64,000 bases of DNA from SXOA01 sp051004015 (GTDB lineage Bacteria; Planctomycetota; Planctomycetia; Pirellulales; Pirellulaceae), in NCBI GenBank assembly GCA_051004015.1, contig JBPCKT010000029.1:62001-126000 (forward strand), written 5' to 3'. A program made the position numbers and the translations under genes. The first letter of the stretch is position 1. Each line of letters starts with the position of its first letter. Positions 36,287 to 45,141 of the stretch are shown one piece after another. The notes beneath the pieces were generated by a model. That model worked only from the letters and a program-made list of their open reading frames with translations. It did not search any database and was not told the DNA's origin.

Positions 36287-37198
36287 ATGGCTGTCGCCAC
36301 TACGATCGCGGAGCAGATGATTGACCTTTGCCGCCAGGCGGCGGAGCGCAATCGCGGCTGCGCGGCGAGGAAGGGAAATGTTGTTGAGCTGCGGCCTGAG
36401 CATGGCGACGACGTGATGGTGGTGGCCGATTTGCACGGCAACCGGCTCAACCTGCGTAAACTGCTGGGGATTGCGGACCTGGCGGGCCATCCACGGCGGC
36501 ATTTGGTGATGCAGGAGGTCTGCCACGGCGGGCCGGAATATCCCGGCGACGGCGGGTGCATGTCGCACCTGATGCTCGAGGACATGGCCCGGCTGACGTG
36601 TGAGTTTCCCGGGCGGTTCCACTTTCTGCTTAGCAACCATGAGCTGGCCGAGCTCGGCGACTTTCCCATCTGCAAATCGCGGAAGATGCTCAACTTGCTG
36701 TTCCGCACGGGCATCACGGAAATGTACGGCGACGAAGGGGAGCGGGTGCGGGACGCCTATATGGAGTTCATCGCCAGTTGCCCGCTGGCCATCCGGACCG
36801 CGGGGGGCCTGTTCATCAGCCATAGTTTGCCGGAGAAGTGCGACCGGGACGGCTTCGATACGGCGGTGTTTACGCGGCCGCTGACTCCCGCGGATTGGAA
36901 GAGCGGCAGCGGCGTGTTTCGCCTGCTCTGGGGGCGAGACTTCCGCAGCGCCAATGCCGAGGCGTTCGCCCGGCTCGTCGGAGCGGAATTGCTGGTGCAT
37001 GGACACGAGCCCTGCTCGTCCGGCTACAGCGTCCCTAACAGCCGGCAGGTGATTCTGGACGGCTGCGGCCCGAGTGCTTGTTATCTGCTGGCTCCCATCG
37101 GCGAAAAGCTGACGCAGCCGCTACTCATCGGGAAGATTCACAAGCTATATGGCGGCAAGCCGCTGAATGGCGCTACGAAGCATTGCGGTGGCAAGTGA
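36287..37198 (+). CDS. Calcineurin-like metallophosphoesterase
   Basis: 303 residues. Motifs in order: VADLHGN (about 47-52), a variant GDxxD block (HGGPEYPGDGG), LLSNHE in place of GNHE, LFISHSLP, and LVHGHEP near residue 240. The N-terminal 40 residues are helical. Most residues of the two-metal centre can be accounted for, so phosphoesterase activity is likely; the substrate (nucleotide, phosphoprotein) is open. The stop overlaps the start of the next gene by four bases (GTGA). Confidence 0.8.
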   Translation: MAVATTIAEQMIDLCRQAAERNRGCAARKGNVVELRPEHGDDVMVVADLHGNRLNLRKLLGIADLAGHPRRHLVMQEVCHGGPEYPGDGGCMSHLMLEDMARLTCEFPGRFHFLLSNHELAELGDFPICKSRKMLNLLFRTGITEMYGDEGERVRDAYMEFIASCPLAIRTAGGLFISHSLPEKCDRDGFDTAVFTRPLTPADWKSGSGVFRLLWGRDFRSANAEAFARLVGAELLVHGHEPCSSGYSVPNSRQVILDGCGPSACYLLAPIGEKLTQPLLIGKIHKLYGGKPLNGATKHCGGK

Positions 37199-37479
37199 AC
37201 CTCCGGAGGCCAGCCGAGACGAACACTCCTTCGCCAACAGCCGGCGGCAAGGCTCCCGCCCCCAAGCGACGCCCCATCCAGTTCTCGCTCACGACGCTCC
37301 TCGTTCTGATGGTCGTCTTCAGCCTGGCCTCGGCTCCCGCGTACTACTTGATGCGGGCCGAGGAGGGGAGCCAGGGGATGCAGTTGGTGGGGATGATCGT
37401 GCTGCTCACGGGGCCGATGTTCCTGGCAATTGTGGTCAGCCTGGTAATGTCGGCAATGGGCTGGTGGAACAGACGCTAG
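37195..37479 (+). CDS. Small membrane protein, translationally coupled to the phosphoesterase
   Basis: 94 residues from GTG 37195, whose last two bases start the stop codon of the upstream gene. The sequence RRPIQFSLTTLLVLMVVFSLASAPAYYL is a form I know from planctomycete membrane proteins (QFSLxTLLxLM), followed by a second helix. An in-frame ATG at 37078 lies inside the upstream gene and is less likely. Function unknown. Confidence 0.65.
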   Translation: MNLRRPAETNTPSPTAGGKAPAPKRRPIQFSLTTLLVLMVVFSLASAPAYYLMRAEEGSQGMQLVGMIVLLTGPMFLAIVVSLVMSAMGWWNRR

Positions 37480-37582
37480 CGGCGACGGCCCTGGTGCTTG
37501 ACATTCCACTCTGGCTGCATGATAGTTCCGCTTGCGTCCACCAGCCGGTTCTCGGCCGTTCCTCCCGCACAAGGAGTCCACG

Positions 37583-37780
37583 ATGCTTGTCCTGTCTCGC
37601 GCCAAGGGTGAAGGGTTGGTGATTAACGGGGATGTTTTCGTGGAGGTGGTGGAAATCACCGGAGACAAGGTGCGGCTGGGGATCAAGTGCCCCCCGGAAG
37701 TCCCGGTGCATCGCCGCGAAGTTTGGGAGGCGATCCAGCGCAATAATTCGGCGACTGCGCCGGTGGAGAGAGACGAATAG
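37583..37780 (+). CDS. csrA: Carbon storage regulator CsrA
   Basis: 65 residues. MLVLSRAKGEGLVINGDVFVEVVEI and VRLGIKCPPEVPVHRREVWEAI are clear CsrA sequence, including the RNA-binding edge strand and the VHR...E region. An AAGGAG Shine-Dalgarno sequence lies 6 bases before the ATG, one of the few good ones here. CsrA binds GGA sites near mRNA starts. The next gene is convergent. Confidence 0.93.
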   Translation: MLVLSRAKGEGLVINGDVFVEVVEITGDKVRLGIKCPPEVPVHRREVWEAIQRNNSATAPVERDE

Positions 37781-37795
37781 GGTTGTGTCCCACCG

Positions 37796-39082
37796 CTAGA
37801 ACGTGAGCGTCAGACCCGCGTGGAACCCCTGAATCCAGAAACTGGAGTCGCGGAAGACGAAGGATGCGCCGTCGCCGCGGACGTTGTCGATCAAGTCCTC
37901 GGGGCGGGCCACGTTGCTCCAATAGAGAAACGTGTAGCCGGCGCTCACTTGCATACAGGGGGAGAACTGGTAGCCGAGTGTCGCTCCGAATTCCGGTGCG
38001 GAGCAGAACTTGTTGCGGACCAGCGTGGCGTTGTTCTCCACCAGGAGGCCCCCTTCCTGGCCGTTGGTCTGGCCGGTGGCTGTGGCGGTCTGACGCATGT
38101 TACCGAGGCCGACCCGAGCCGAGAGCAGCAGGTTGACGCAGCCGAAGTCGTAGTCGTGGATCACCCCGAGAATGCCCCCCTGAAACTCATTGCTCGTGAC
38201 GTAGTTGTCACTAACCACCAGCGCGGCATTCTGCGTGCTGGAGTTGATCCGCAACGATTCGTTAATGCGGGCGAATTGATAGCCGGTGACGAAATCGGTC
38301 CGCGACAGGCAGCTTTGGTAGCAGCGGATGCGGATGTAAGCGTCGGCTCCGAAGGCTTCGGAGTGCTCGGCAATTCGGATGCTGCCGTCGAAGCCCGTGA
38401 AGGGATCGGCGATGACGAGCGAGTTGGGAGTATCGGGCGACTGGATGAAAGGGCGCTCGATGGTTTGTCCGGGCAGATCCGCGGAGTCGAGGGCGAACGT
38501 GCTTTGGTCGTTATCAAGATACCAGTACCGGCCGCCGATGCCGACGCATTCGTCAAACGACAGCCAGGTGCCGAAGTCGAACCGGCCGCCGATGCGCGCG
38601 CTGCTCGTCTCCGTCCGGTCGCCGAAGAGCACGGTGGTTCCCGACGGCGGTACGGGCGTGTCGCTCGTCGTGACCAGGGGTGGCAGATCGCGCCCCTTCC
38701 GCCAGAAGAGCAGTCCGTCTTTACGGAGCCACCACAGCCGCGGCCCGCAGCGATTGCCGCACAAAGTCCAGTCCATGCAGCGGCCACAACGATCGGGGCA
38801 GCAACTAGGGTCGTTCCCGTCCGCGAATTGAGAGTCACCCGTCCACTCGTCCACGGATTCTTCCACGAAACGGCTCTGGGATTTATCGGAGGGCGAGCGA
38901 ATAGGCTCCTCCTCCCAAGCAGCGGGACGGACGCCATGTCTGGCATCCGGCTGGTTGACTGGCGGTGTTTGCCAGGCGGCGAGTCGCTCGCGAAACTGAG
39001 GGTTCTCACCGCGCAGGGGTGCGGCGAGCGAGGAGAGGAGGAGCGCAGCTCCAAGAACAGTGAGCAGGCAGTTCGTTTTCAT
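37796..39082 (-). CDS. BBP7-family outer-membrane beta-barrel protein
   Basis: 428 residues from ATG 39082 with a signal peptide (MKTNCLLTVLGAALLLSSLAAPLRG). After a Cys-rich region (CCPDRCGRCMDWTLCGNRCG), the barrel part shows alternating strands such as FGTWLSFDECVGIGGRYWYL, IRIRCYQSCLSRTDFVTGYQFAR and QVSAGYTFLYW, ending in FHAGLTLTF with the C-terminal Phe typical of barrels. BBP7 proteins are abundant in planctomycetes. Convergent with csrA. Confidence 0.85.
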   Translation of the reverse strand: MKTNCLLTVLGAALLLSSLAAPLRGENPQFRERLAAWQTPPVNQPDARHGVRPAAWEEEPIRSPSDKSQSRFVEESVDEWTGDSQFADGNDPSCCPDRCGRCMDWTLCGNRCGPRLWWLRKDGLLFWRKGRDLPPLVTTSDTPVPPSGTTVLFGDRTETSSARIGGRFDFGTWLSFDECVGIGGRYWYLDNDQSTFALDSADLPGQTIERPFIQSPDTPNSLVIADPFTGFDGSIRIAEHSEAFGADAYIRIRCYQSCLSRTDFVTGYQFARINESLRINSSTQNAALVVSDNYVTSNEFQGGILGVIHDYDFGCVNLLLSARVGLGNMRQTATATGQTNGQEGGLLVENNATLVRNKFCSAPEFGATLGYQFSPCMQVSAGYTFLYWSNVARPEDLIDNVRGDGASFVFRDSSFWIQGFHAGLTLTF

Positions 39083-39270
39083 GGGGGGGGAGTGAAACGA
39101 CTGGCGAATGGGCGTCAGCGGCACCGAATTTGAACCACGGCGCAGCCCCGGCCCTGAAGGTGTTCCGGTTGTAACGGTTATGTCGGAAGAAGCGACTCTC
39201 GGGGTTGAGAAAACCCGAGAAGATGCGGCGAGTTTACGGAGGCTTGCGGCTAGCTGCTAGCGGAGTGGAA

Positions 39271-40269
39271 TTATGAAACCGGCAGTGCGACGACTTCCGC
39301 AGTCCCGCTCGCGACAGTGAGCCTGGTGCCGGGAATCGCCAGAGCCCGACGGAGCAGCACCAAGGCGACCGGGCTGTCAAGGCGCGGGGACCAGCAAGCC
39401 GACGTCACCTTGCCGACAGCTTTGTCTGCCGCGAAGAGTTCCGTGCCAGCCGCGGGGACCTCGGACGATGTGAACATCACTCCCGCCAGCAATCGGTTGA
39501 CATGTCCCATCGCGTCAATCCGGGCGACAGTTTCCTGCCCCAGATAACAGCCCTTGGTAAAGCTGATGGCCAGCTTGTTGCGGCCGATTTCCTGGGGCAG
39601 ATTTTCCTCGGTGATATCGCTGCCAAAGAGAGGCACACCCGCTTCAATGCGGGCGGCGTTTACGGCGATCGGTTCGCAGGACGTCGCACCTGCATTCAGG
39701 AGCGCGTCGCGGACTGCTGCGATGACTTCCGCCGCGGCGGTCAGGAAATAAGAGGGCTCACCTGCAAAATCAACACGCTGAAGGCAAACGTCTATTCCGG
39801 CGATTAGAAACCGTCCGTGCCCATAGAGGTTGGCAGGCAGAGACGGCACACTCACACTCGTCAAAGTCAGGTGGGAACTCGCACCGGCCAGAAGAAGCTC
39901 CCCAGTGATCGGCGTCAGGTCACGAAACTCCACGCAGTCGGAGATCACGAACCGGTTCAAGTGCTCGATGATTCTGGCAGCCTGGCCCGGCGCCGTATCC
40001 AGCACGATGGTGTCAGGCAATATCCGTATGTAGACATGCCCCACCGTCTTCCCCTGATGGTTGGTCAGAAAGGCTTCGCACCCCTCGCCAACCGCAAGTC
40101 GCTTGATGTCATTCGTGCAAAAGCTGTGCAGGAACTGCACGCGGTCCGCGCCGCTCAACTCCACGCGGGAGCGGAGGGAAACGTCGGCCAGGCCGCAGGC
40201 GGCGGTCAACGCTTGATAGCCGGCAAGCCAAAGGGGGATGTCGTTGGAGGCGGGAGTATCGGGATCCAT
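39271..40269 (-). CDS. ygfZ: YgfZ/GcvT-domain folate-binding protein
   Basis: 332 residues from ATG 40269 (MDPDTPASND); ATG 40293 is eight codons upstream. The family signature KGCYLGQE is at about residue 242-249, and the N-terminal RVQFLHSFCTNDIKRL matches the GcvT-like fold. YgfZ-type proteins bind tetrahydrofolate and support Fe-S cluster assembly or repair. The C-terminal domain is complete, so the gene looks intact. Confidence 0.9.
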   Translation of the reverse strand: MDPDTPASNDIPLWLAGYQALTAACGLADVSLRSRVELSGADRVQFLHSFCTNDIKRLAVGEGCEAFLTNHQGKTVGHVYIRILPDTIVLDTAPGQAARIIEHLNRFVISDCVEFRDLTPITGELLLAGASSHLTLTSVSVPSLPANLYGHGRFLIAGIDVCLQRVDFAGEPSYFLTAAAEVIAAVRDALLNAGATSCEPIAVNAARIEAGVPLFGSDITEENLPQEIGRNKLAISFTKGCYLGQETVARIDAMGHVNRLLAGVMFTSSEVPAAGTELFAADKAVGKVTSACWSPRLDSPVALVLLRRALAIPGTRLTVASGTAEVVALPVS

Positions 40270-40407
40270 TTCAGCATCATACGAGGGGCCCATGTGTCGT
40301 CAACGTCGTAGGCCCATCCCAGGATCCCGCTATGGCGGACAATTGCAGTTTGAGATTTGGCCGGCGACTGTCAGAATGGGATTTTGCCCGAGGGAAGGAC
40401 GCAATCG

Positions 40408-42858
40408 ATGAATCACGGACGTGTTGGCAATTTGAAATGCCTCTTGGCCATCCTTGGACTGGTAATCATCGGCACCAGCGGCTGCGGCGGAAAGCCGGCA
40501 ACAGTGGATGGCGACATTCCCGCCAGCGAGCCACTGCCCGCCATCGCCATCGCCACCGTCACCGCCCAGTCCAGTCCCGAAGCGAGCGAAGTGCTGCGGC
40601 AGCTCCTCAAGACCTATCGGGAAGCCAAATCCTATTCCGATGATGGGCAGGTCGTGCTCCGTTTTCGGCAAAGTGGCGAGCTCATTGAGAGCAAGTGGAA
40701 GACTGCTGTCCGTTTCGAGCGCCCCAACCGCCTGTTCGTCCAAGCGTACCAGGCCACGCTTGCGTGCGATGGAAAGAAGCTGCGAGGCCGGATTGAAGAT
40801 GAATCCACCGGCGATCTGGATGGCCAGATTCTGGTCCGACTAGCGCCGAAGGAGTTGAAGCTCAAGGATCTGGCATTCGACGCGCTGCTGTATGACATCC
40901 TCAGCAGCCAGCTTCGCCGCCAGCCGATTCAACTGGAGCTGTTGCTGGAGTCGCAGGGGCTGGCCTCGGCGTTCCGCGGCGACGTCGCCTGCAAGTTGCT
41001 GGAAGACTCGTCGGTGGAGGGCCAACTCTGCCGGCGCGTGGAAGTGCCGTCCCCCGGCGGTATCTTCGTCTTCTGGGTGGACGCCAAGAGATCGCTGCTC
41101 CGCAGGCTTGAATACCCGGCAGCCGCACTCCTGCCGGCGTTGGCACAAGACCCCGCCGTGAAAGACATCTCGCTCACTGCCGAGCTAACCGGCGCGGAGT
41201 TGAATCCCTCCATCCCGCCCGAGCAATTCGCGCTCCCCATTCCCGCCGGTGCAAGGGAAATGAAGTCGCTGGTCATGCCGCCGCAGCCACTCCCCAGCGA
41301 CCTCTTCGGGCAGCAGACAGGTGACTTCTTTTTCACGCAGCTCGACGGAGAAAAGCTGCGGTCCCAAGACCTGGCGGGAAAGATTGCCGTGCTCACTTGG
41401 TTCCGCAACGATCCTTCGTGCCCCCCGGTTCTCGCCCAGGTGGAGCAAGCCCGCCAGGAGCTCTCCAAAGACGCTAAAGTTGCGTTTTACGCGGTCAGCA
41501 CCGACCCGACGCAGCTCGGAAACGACGACCTGGCAAAACTCCTCTCCTCGTGGTCGGTCGCGATGCCCGTCGTGCGCGACCTGGAACCTTTCGGCGACAG
41601 CCTGTTCAAGATCCAAGTCCAGCCGACCGTCATCGTGCTCGATGCGGGCGGCAGAGTGCAGATTGTCCAAGCCGGCGGCGGACCCGACCTGGCCCGGCAG
41701 CTCGGCGTCATCCTGGAGCGGCTACTCAAGGGGGATGACGTGGCGGCGGAGATTTTGAAACGGGCGGTAACTGAGAAGACCGAATACGCTCGGCTGCTCG
41801 CCACCGGGGGACCGGAGCCGACGGAACTGCTTGAAATTCCCGAAACGGTCATCCGCAAGCGGACTGAGCCGAAGCGACTCAAGCTGGAGGAGATCTGGAC
41901 GAACAAGGAAATCAAATCCCCAGGAAACATCTGCGTCATTGCGGAGGATGGACAGCCGCACCGCCTGCTGATCTTCTCCGGCTGGCGAGCGGTTTGTGAA
42001 GTCAACGCCGCCGGACAACTGCGCGAGCGGCATGAGCTGCCGATACCACCGCAGGCGGCCGTCACTTACCTGCGGACCGCGAAGGACGCGGCAGGCAAGC
42101 GGCATTACCTGGCCGCGGCTCCCCTATCTCCGGTCTACTTTTTGCTGGACGAGAATTGGGAGCTGACCCTGACGCATCCCGCCGAGGGCCAGGCGCTGCA
42201 ACTCGGTGATGCGCAGTTGGCGCGGCTGGCTGGGACGGACGAGCTCGCTGTCTATGCCGGGTATGTGGACCTGGCGGGCTTGCAAGCGATTACGCTTGAC
42301 GGCAAGACATCCTGGCGCAGCCGCACCTTTCCAAACGTGCTCAGCGTGGCGCTCCTGCCGGAAAAAAGCGGCACCGACCCCAGTGCTGGATTGCTCGTCA
42401 CGGGCGATAGCGGAACCGTGTTGCGCCTTAGTGGCGGCGGCAAAGAACAACAGCCGCAAGCCGTCGGCAAGTTTGCGCTGGCCCGCGTGGTGAGCGCGAG
42501 TTTCAGCAACGCCACGCAGTCGCCGTTCCTCGGCATCGCCGGCAGTGAGCAGGGAGAGGCCGTGGCCATTGGCCTCGACGCCAGACTTGAGCCGCGGTGG
42601 CATTACGTTTTGCCTGCCGGCGGCCATCAGCGGCCGATCGAGCCCGTTGCCTCAGGCGAATTGCTGCCGGGCCGCGCGGGAACCTGGGTCATCGCCGGTC
42701 CCGACGGCTCGATTCACTTCCTCAGTGAAGACGGCGAGCTGACTGACTCCTTCTTTTACGGCGCATGCATCACCGGCATTGCCGTCTGCAAGATTGACGA
42801 AGCCCCCGCGCTGCTGGTCGCCACGGACGACGGCGTAACGGCGTGGCGAGTCAAGTGA
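40408..42858 (+). CDS. Lipoprotein: DUF2092-like domain, redoxin domain lacking CxxC, beta-propeller
   Basis: 816 residues from ATG 40408 (MNHGRVGNLKCLLAILGLVIIGTSGC; lipobox Cys about 26). Residues about 45-300 resemble LolA/DUF2092-type proteins (LLKTYREAKSYSDDGQVVLRF). A thioredoxin/redoxin domain follows (GDFFFTQLDGEKLRSQDLAGKIAVLTWF, later QPTVIVLDAGG) with a single Cys (SCPPV) where CxxC is expected, so disulfide exchange is unlikely. The C-terminal half has propeller-like repeats (TAKDAAGKRHYLAAAP, GLLVTGDSGTVLRLSGGG). The whole is probably an envelope-anchored binding or quality-control protein. A start at ATG 40357 is also possible. Confidence 0.75.
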   Translation: MNHGRVGNLKCLLAILGLVIIGTSGCGGKPATVDGDIPASEPLPAIAIATVTAQSSPEASEVLRQLLKTYREAKSYSDDGQVVLRFRQSGELIESKWKTAVRFERPNRLFVQAYQATLACDGKKLRGRIEDESTGDLDGQILVRLAPKELKLKDLAFDALLYDILSSQLRRQPIQLELLLESQGLASAFRGDVACKLLEDSSVEGQLCRRVEVPSPGGIFVFWVDAKRSLLRRLEYPAAALLPALAQDPAVKDISLTAELTGAELNPSIPPEQFALPIPAGAREMKSLVMPPQPLPSDLFGQQTGDFFFTQLDGEKLRSQDLAGKIAVLTWFRNDPSCPPVLAQVEQARQELSKDAKVAFYAVSTDPTQLGNDDLAKLLSSWSVAMPVVRDLEPFGDSLFKIQVQPTVIVLDAGGRVQIVQAGGGPDLARQLGVILERLLKGDDVAAEILKRAVTEKTEYARLLATGGPEPTELLEIPETVIRKRTEPKRLKLEEIWTNKEIKSPGNICVIAEDGQPHRLLIFSGWRAVCEVNAAGQLRERHELPIPPQAAVTYLRTAKDAAGKRHYLAAAPLSPVYFLLDENWELTLTHPAEGQALQLGDAQLARLAGTDELAVYAGYVDLAGLQAITLDGKTSWRSRTFPNVLSVALLPEKSGTDPSAGLLVTGDSGTVLRLSGGGKEQQPQAVGKFALARVVSASFSNATQSPFLGIAGSEQGEAVAIGLDARLEPRWHYVLPAGGHQRPIEPVASGELLPGRAGTWVIAGPDGSIHFLSEDGELTDSFFYGACITGIAVCKIDEAPALLVATDDGVTAWRVK

Positions 42859-43129
42859 TTTCGCTTAACTTTGCCGTCGGCGCGTGCGTCTAATGGCGAT
42901 CTTTCACCTCGCCACGCAGCTGCGATCTGATTCCGCGGCAAGCAGTCGCTCGTCATCAAGCCTGATGCTCGGCCTTGAGTTGCCTGACAGCAACTTCAGT
43001 ATCGACGACGCTGCACTTACCGGAATTCAGCCCGCAATCGACTGGCAAACAAGCGATTTCCCACGCTCCTTGCGCCCCTTCGAGGCATGTGCTACAACGG
43101 AGGCTCCCGCCTTCCTCCCGCTGCCGCTC

Positions 43130-43702
43130 ATGCCTGAAGTCTGGTTACGTCCGAACCGCCGAGCGCTCCTGCTGGGGATGATTCTGCCGGCGCTGGCGGT
43201 GCTGGCGGGTGCGTGGGGAGTGGCGTTTGCGATCGTCACGCAGGCGTCGCTGTGGTGGATGCTGCCGGGGGGATTGATTGCGCTCGCGGGCATCTTTGTG
43301 ATTGGTTCTTTGGGATATTCCCTCTCGCTCCCCCGCGTCGCGTATGAGCCGGGGGAACTGCTCGTATTTCTCGGCAGCACGGAGCCGGTGCGGGTGCCGA
43401 TTGAAGTGGTGGAGGTATTCTTCGTCGGCCAGGGGGCGAGCAACCTGCCAAAAATGAAAGGGCGCGAGCCGGAGACGACCAACATCATCGTGCGGTTGGC
43501 GGAGTCGGCCCCGGACTGGAAGCACCGGGAGGTGGACCCGCGGTTTGCCCACTGGTGCGAAGGTTACATCACTCTCCGCGGGGCCTGGTGCGAGCCGATT
43601 GGGGAATCGGCCCTGCGGCGGCTGAACAAGCGGCTGGTGGAGGTGCAGCGGGAGCGGAAGGAGCAAGTAGCAGCCGAGCCTCAGCAGGAGAACGTCCCAT
43701 GA
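43130..43702 (+). CDS. Small membrane protein, PH-like domain possible
   Basis: 190 residues from ATG 43130 (MPEVWLRPNRRALLLGM); an in-frame start at 42884 would add an 82-residue low-conservation leader. Two hydrophobic segments (about 13-34 and 46-66) precede a soluble domain of about 120 residues with alternating hydrophobics (GELLVFLGSTEPVRVPIEVVEVFF). Overlaps the start of mfnB by four bases (ATGA), so the two are probably co-translated; the link is unexplained. Confidence 0.65.
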   Translation: MPEVWLRPNRRALLLGMILPALAVLAGAWGVAFAIVTQASLWWMLPGGLIALAGIFVIGSLGYSLSLPRVAYEPGELLVFLGSTEPVRVPIEVVEVFFVGQGASNLPKMKGREPETTNIIVRLAESAPDWKHREVDPRFAHWCEGYITLRGAWCEPIGESALRRLNKRLVEVQRERKEQVAAEPQQENVP

Positions 43703-44448
43703 CCGGCCTGCTGGTAAGCGTACGCGATGTGGCTGAAGCGCAGGCGGCGCTGCGGGGGGGAGCCGCGCTGATTGACGTGAAGGAGCCGCGGCACGGCTCC
43801 CTCGGCGCGGCTTCGCCGGAAGTCTGGCGACAGGTCCGCGGTGCCATGCCGCTACTTGTTCCTTGCAGCGCTGCGCTTGGAGAACTCAAAGATGTTGCAC
43901 CGCGACAGGCCTGCGAGTGGAGCACCAGCCTCACGGGCTATCAGTTCGCCAAGCTCGGCCTGTCCGGCTGCCGAATGATTGGCGGTTGGCAAAACCGCTG
44001 GCGGGCGGTATTCGATGATTTGCCGCCGGAGCTTCGCCGCGTCGCCATCGTCTATGCGGATTGGCAAGCTGCCGGCGCTCCTTCTCCAGACGAGATCCTG
44101 TCAGCCGCCATCGAAGGCCCTTGCGCCGCGCTCCTCATCGATACCTTTGACAAGAATTCCGGCACAATCTCCGCACATTTCGCTCTTCAAGAAATACAGC
44201 ATCTTCTCTCCGCCGCCCGCGCTGCCAAGCTCACCACGGTCCTTGCCGGCTCGCTCACGCTGGCGCTTGCCCGCGAGCTGTTGCCGCTCGCGCCGGATTA
44301 TCTGGCGGTGCGGGGCGCTGTTTGCCGCGGCGGTCGCTCGGGATTGGTGAAGGAGTCGCTCGTCCGTGACTTCGCAAATCTGCTGTTGTCAACTAGGGAC
44401 GGGGCGAATCATTTTTCAGCCCCCGCCAAAGCCCCGTTTGCTGCTTGA
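43699..44448 (+). CDS. mfnB: (5-formylfuran-3-yl)methyl phosphate synthase, MfnB-like
   Basis: 249 residues. The N-terminus MTGLLVSVRDVAEAQAALRGGAALIDVKEPRHGSLGAA matches MfnB (formerly DUF556), including the catalytic Lys (K28) in DVKEP; FAKLGLSG and the DTFDK motif (Asp and Lys four apart) supply the other catalytic residues known from the Methanocaldococcus enzyme. It condenses two glyceraldehyde-3-phosphate molecules toward the furan of methanofuran. Planctomycetes are known to carry methanofuran/tetrahydromethanopterin-linked C1 genes. No other pathway gene is in the window. Confidence 0.85.
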   Translation: MTGLLVSVRDVAEAQAALRGGAALIDVKEPRHGSLGAASPEVWRQVRGAMPLLVPCSAALGELKDVAPRQACEWSTSLTGYQFAKLGLSGCRMIGGWQNRWRAVFDDLPPELRRVAIVYADWQAAGAPSPDEILSAAIEGPCAALLIDTFDKNSGTISAHFALQEIQHLLSAARAAKLTTVLAGSLTLALARELLPLAPDYLAVRGAVCRGGRSGLVKESLVRDFANLLLSTRDGANHFSAPAKAPFAA

Positions 44449-44541
44449 CTTCCCTGCCCGTGGTTTTGATACTGACCACTCGTCTTTATTGTCCGCAGCG
44501 TTTTCTCGCTCCTTCCATCCTTCATCCTCAGGAGAACATTC

Positions 44542-44745
44542 GTGTCCCACTCCCTACTGGAAGCGATTAAACAAGGCAACTGGGAATATGAACCCGCCGG
44601 ACGGGATGCCAAGGAGGTTCCCGCGACCATCGCCCTGCCCGGCACCAAGGAGAAGCTCGCCATCCTGGCCGAGAGGATGCAGCTCGGCCTCCCCCTCTGG
44701 CACGAATCTGACCGCCGCACCTATAACGACGAAGAGAAGGAATAA
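44542..44745 (+). CDS. Small conserved-type hypothetical protein
   Basis: 67 residues, acidic: MSHSLLEAIKQGNWEYEP, then LPGTKEKLAILAERMQLGLPLWHESDRRTY. I recall short proteins of this form in planctomycetes, though I cannot name them. The PHA-granule-type gene starts 15 bases downstream with a weak GGAGGA just before its ATG, so they may be co-transcribed. Confidence 0.65.
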   Translation: MSHSLLEAIKQGNWEYEPAGRDAKEVPATIALPGTKEKLAILAERMQLGLPLWHESDRRTYNDEEKE

Positions 44746-44760
44746 CTTTCGTCCGGAGGA

Positions 44761-45081
44761 ATGATGCCCGGCTTTGCCACCTCGGTCACGCACAAACTAG
44801 GAGCCCCTGCCGCCACCGAGCGGCTGAAGACGTTCCTGGAGGACGTCCGCCGCGACCATGGCGACAAGCTGAAAGACGCCCGCGGCGAGTGGCAGGGAAC
44901 CACGTTGCACTTCAGCTTCACCGCTTACGGCATGGGAATCCAAGGAACGATGGAGGTGAGCGACAACAGCGTGAACGTCACCGGCAAGCTTCCCTTGGCC
45001 GCGGCTTTTTTCCGCGGCCAGGTTGAGACTTCGATCCGCGATGAATTGGTGAAAGAGCTGGCCAAGCCGGCAAGTTCGTAG
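44761..45081 (+). CDS. Polyhydroxyalkanoic acid system (PHA_gran_rgn) family protein
   Basis: 106 residues: MMPGFATSVTHKLGAPAATERLKTFLEDV and FSFTAYGMGIQGTMEVSDNSV match the PHA_gran_rgn family. Members are small proteins associated with polyhydroxyalkanoate granules in some bacteria; here only the fold is clear. The last two codons and the stop (AGT TCG TAG) fall inside the palindromic repeat at 45073-45129. Confidence 0.7.
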   Translation: MMPGFATSVTHKLGAPAATERLKTFLEDVRRDHGDKLKDARGEWQGTTLHFSFTAYGMGIQGTMEVSDNSVNVTGKLPLAAAFFRGQVETSIRDELVKELAKPASS

Positions 45082-45129
45082 TAACCCGCTTCAGCGGGTT
45101 TAACCGGCTGAAGCCGGTTACTACAAACT
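45073..45129. repeat. REP-like palindromic repeat (second GTAGTAACC copy)
   Basis: Two hairpins (GTAACCCGCTTCAGCGGGTT and AACCGGCTGAAGCCGGTTAC) bordered by GTTCGTAGTAACC and GGTTACTAC. It overlaps the end of the PHA-type gene and supplies its stop codon. Same outer borders as the copy at 11682. Confidence 0.8.
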
Positions 45130-45141
45130 GTCTGCACGCGT

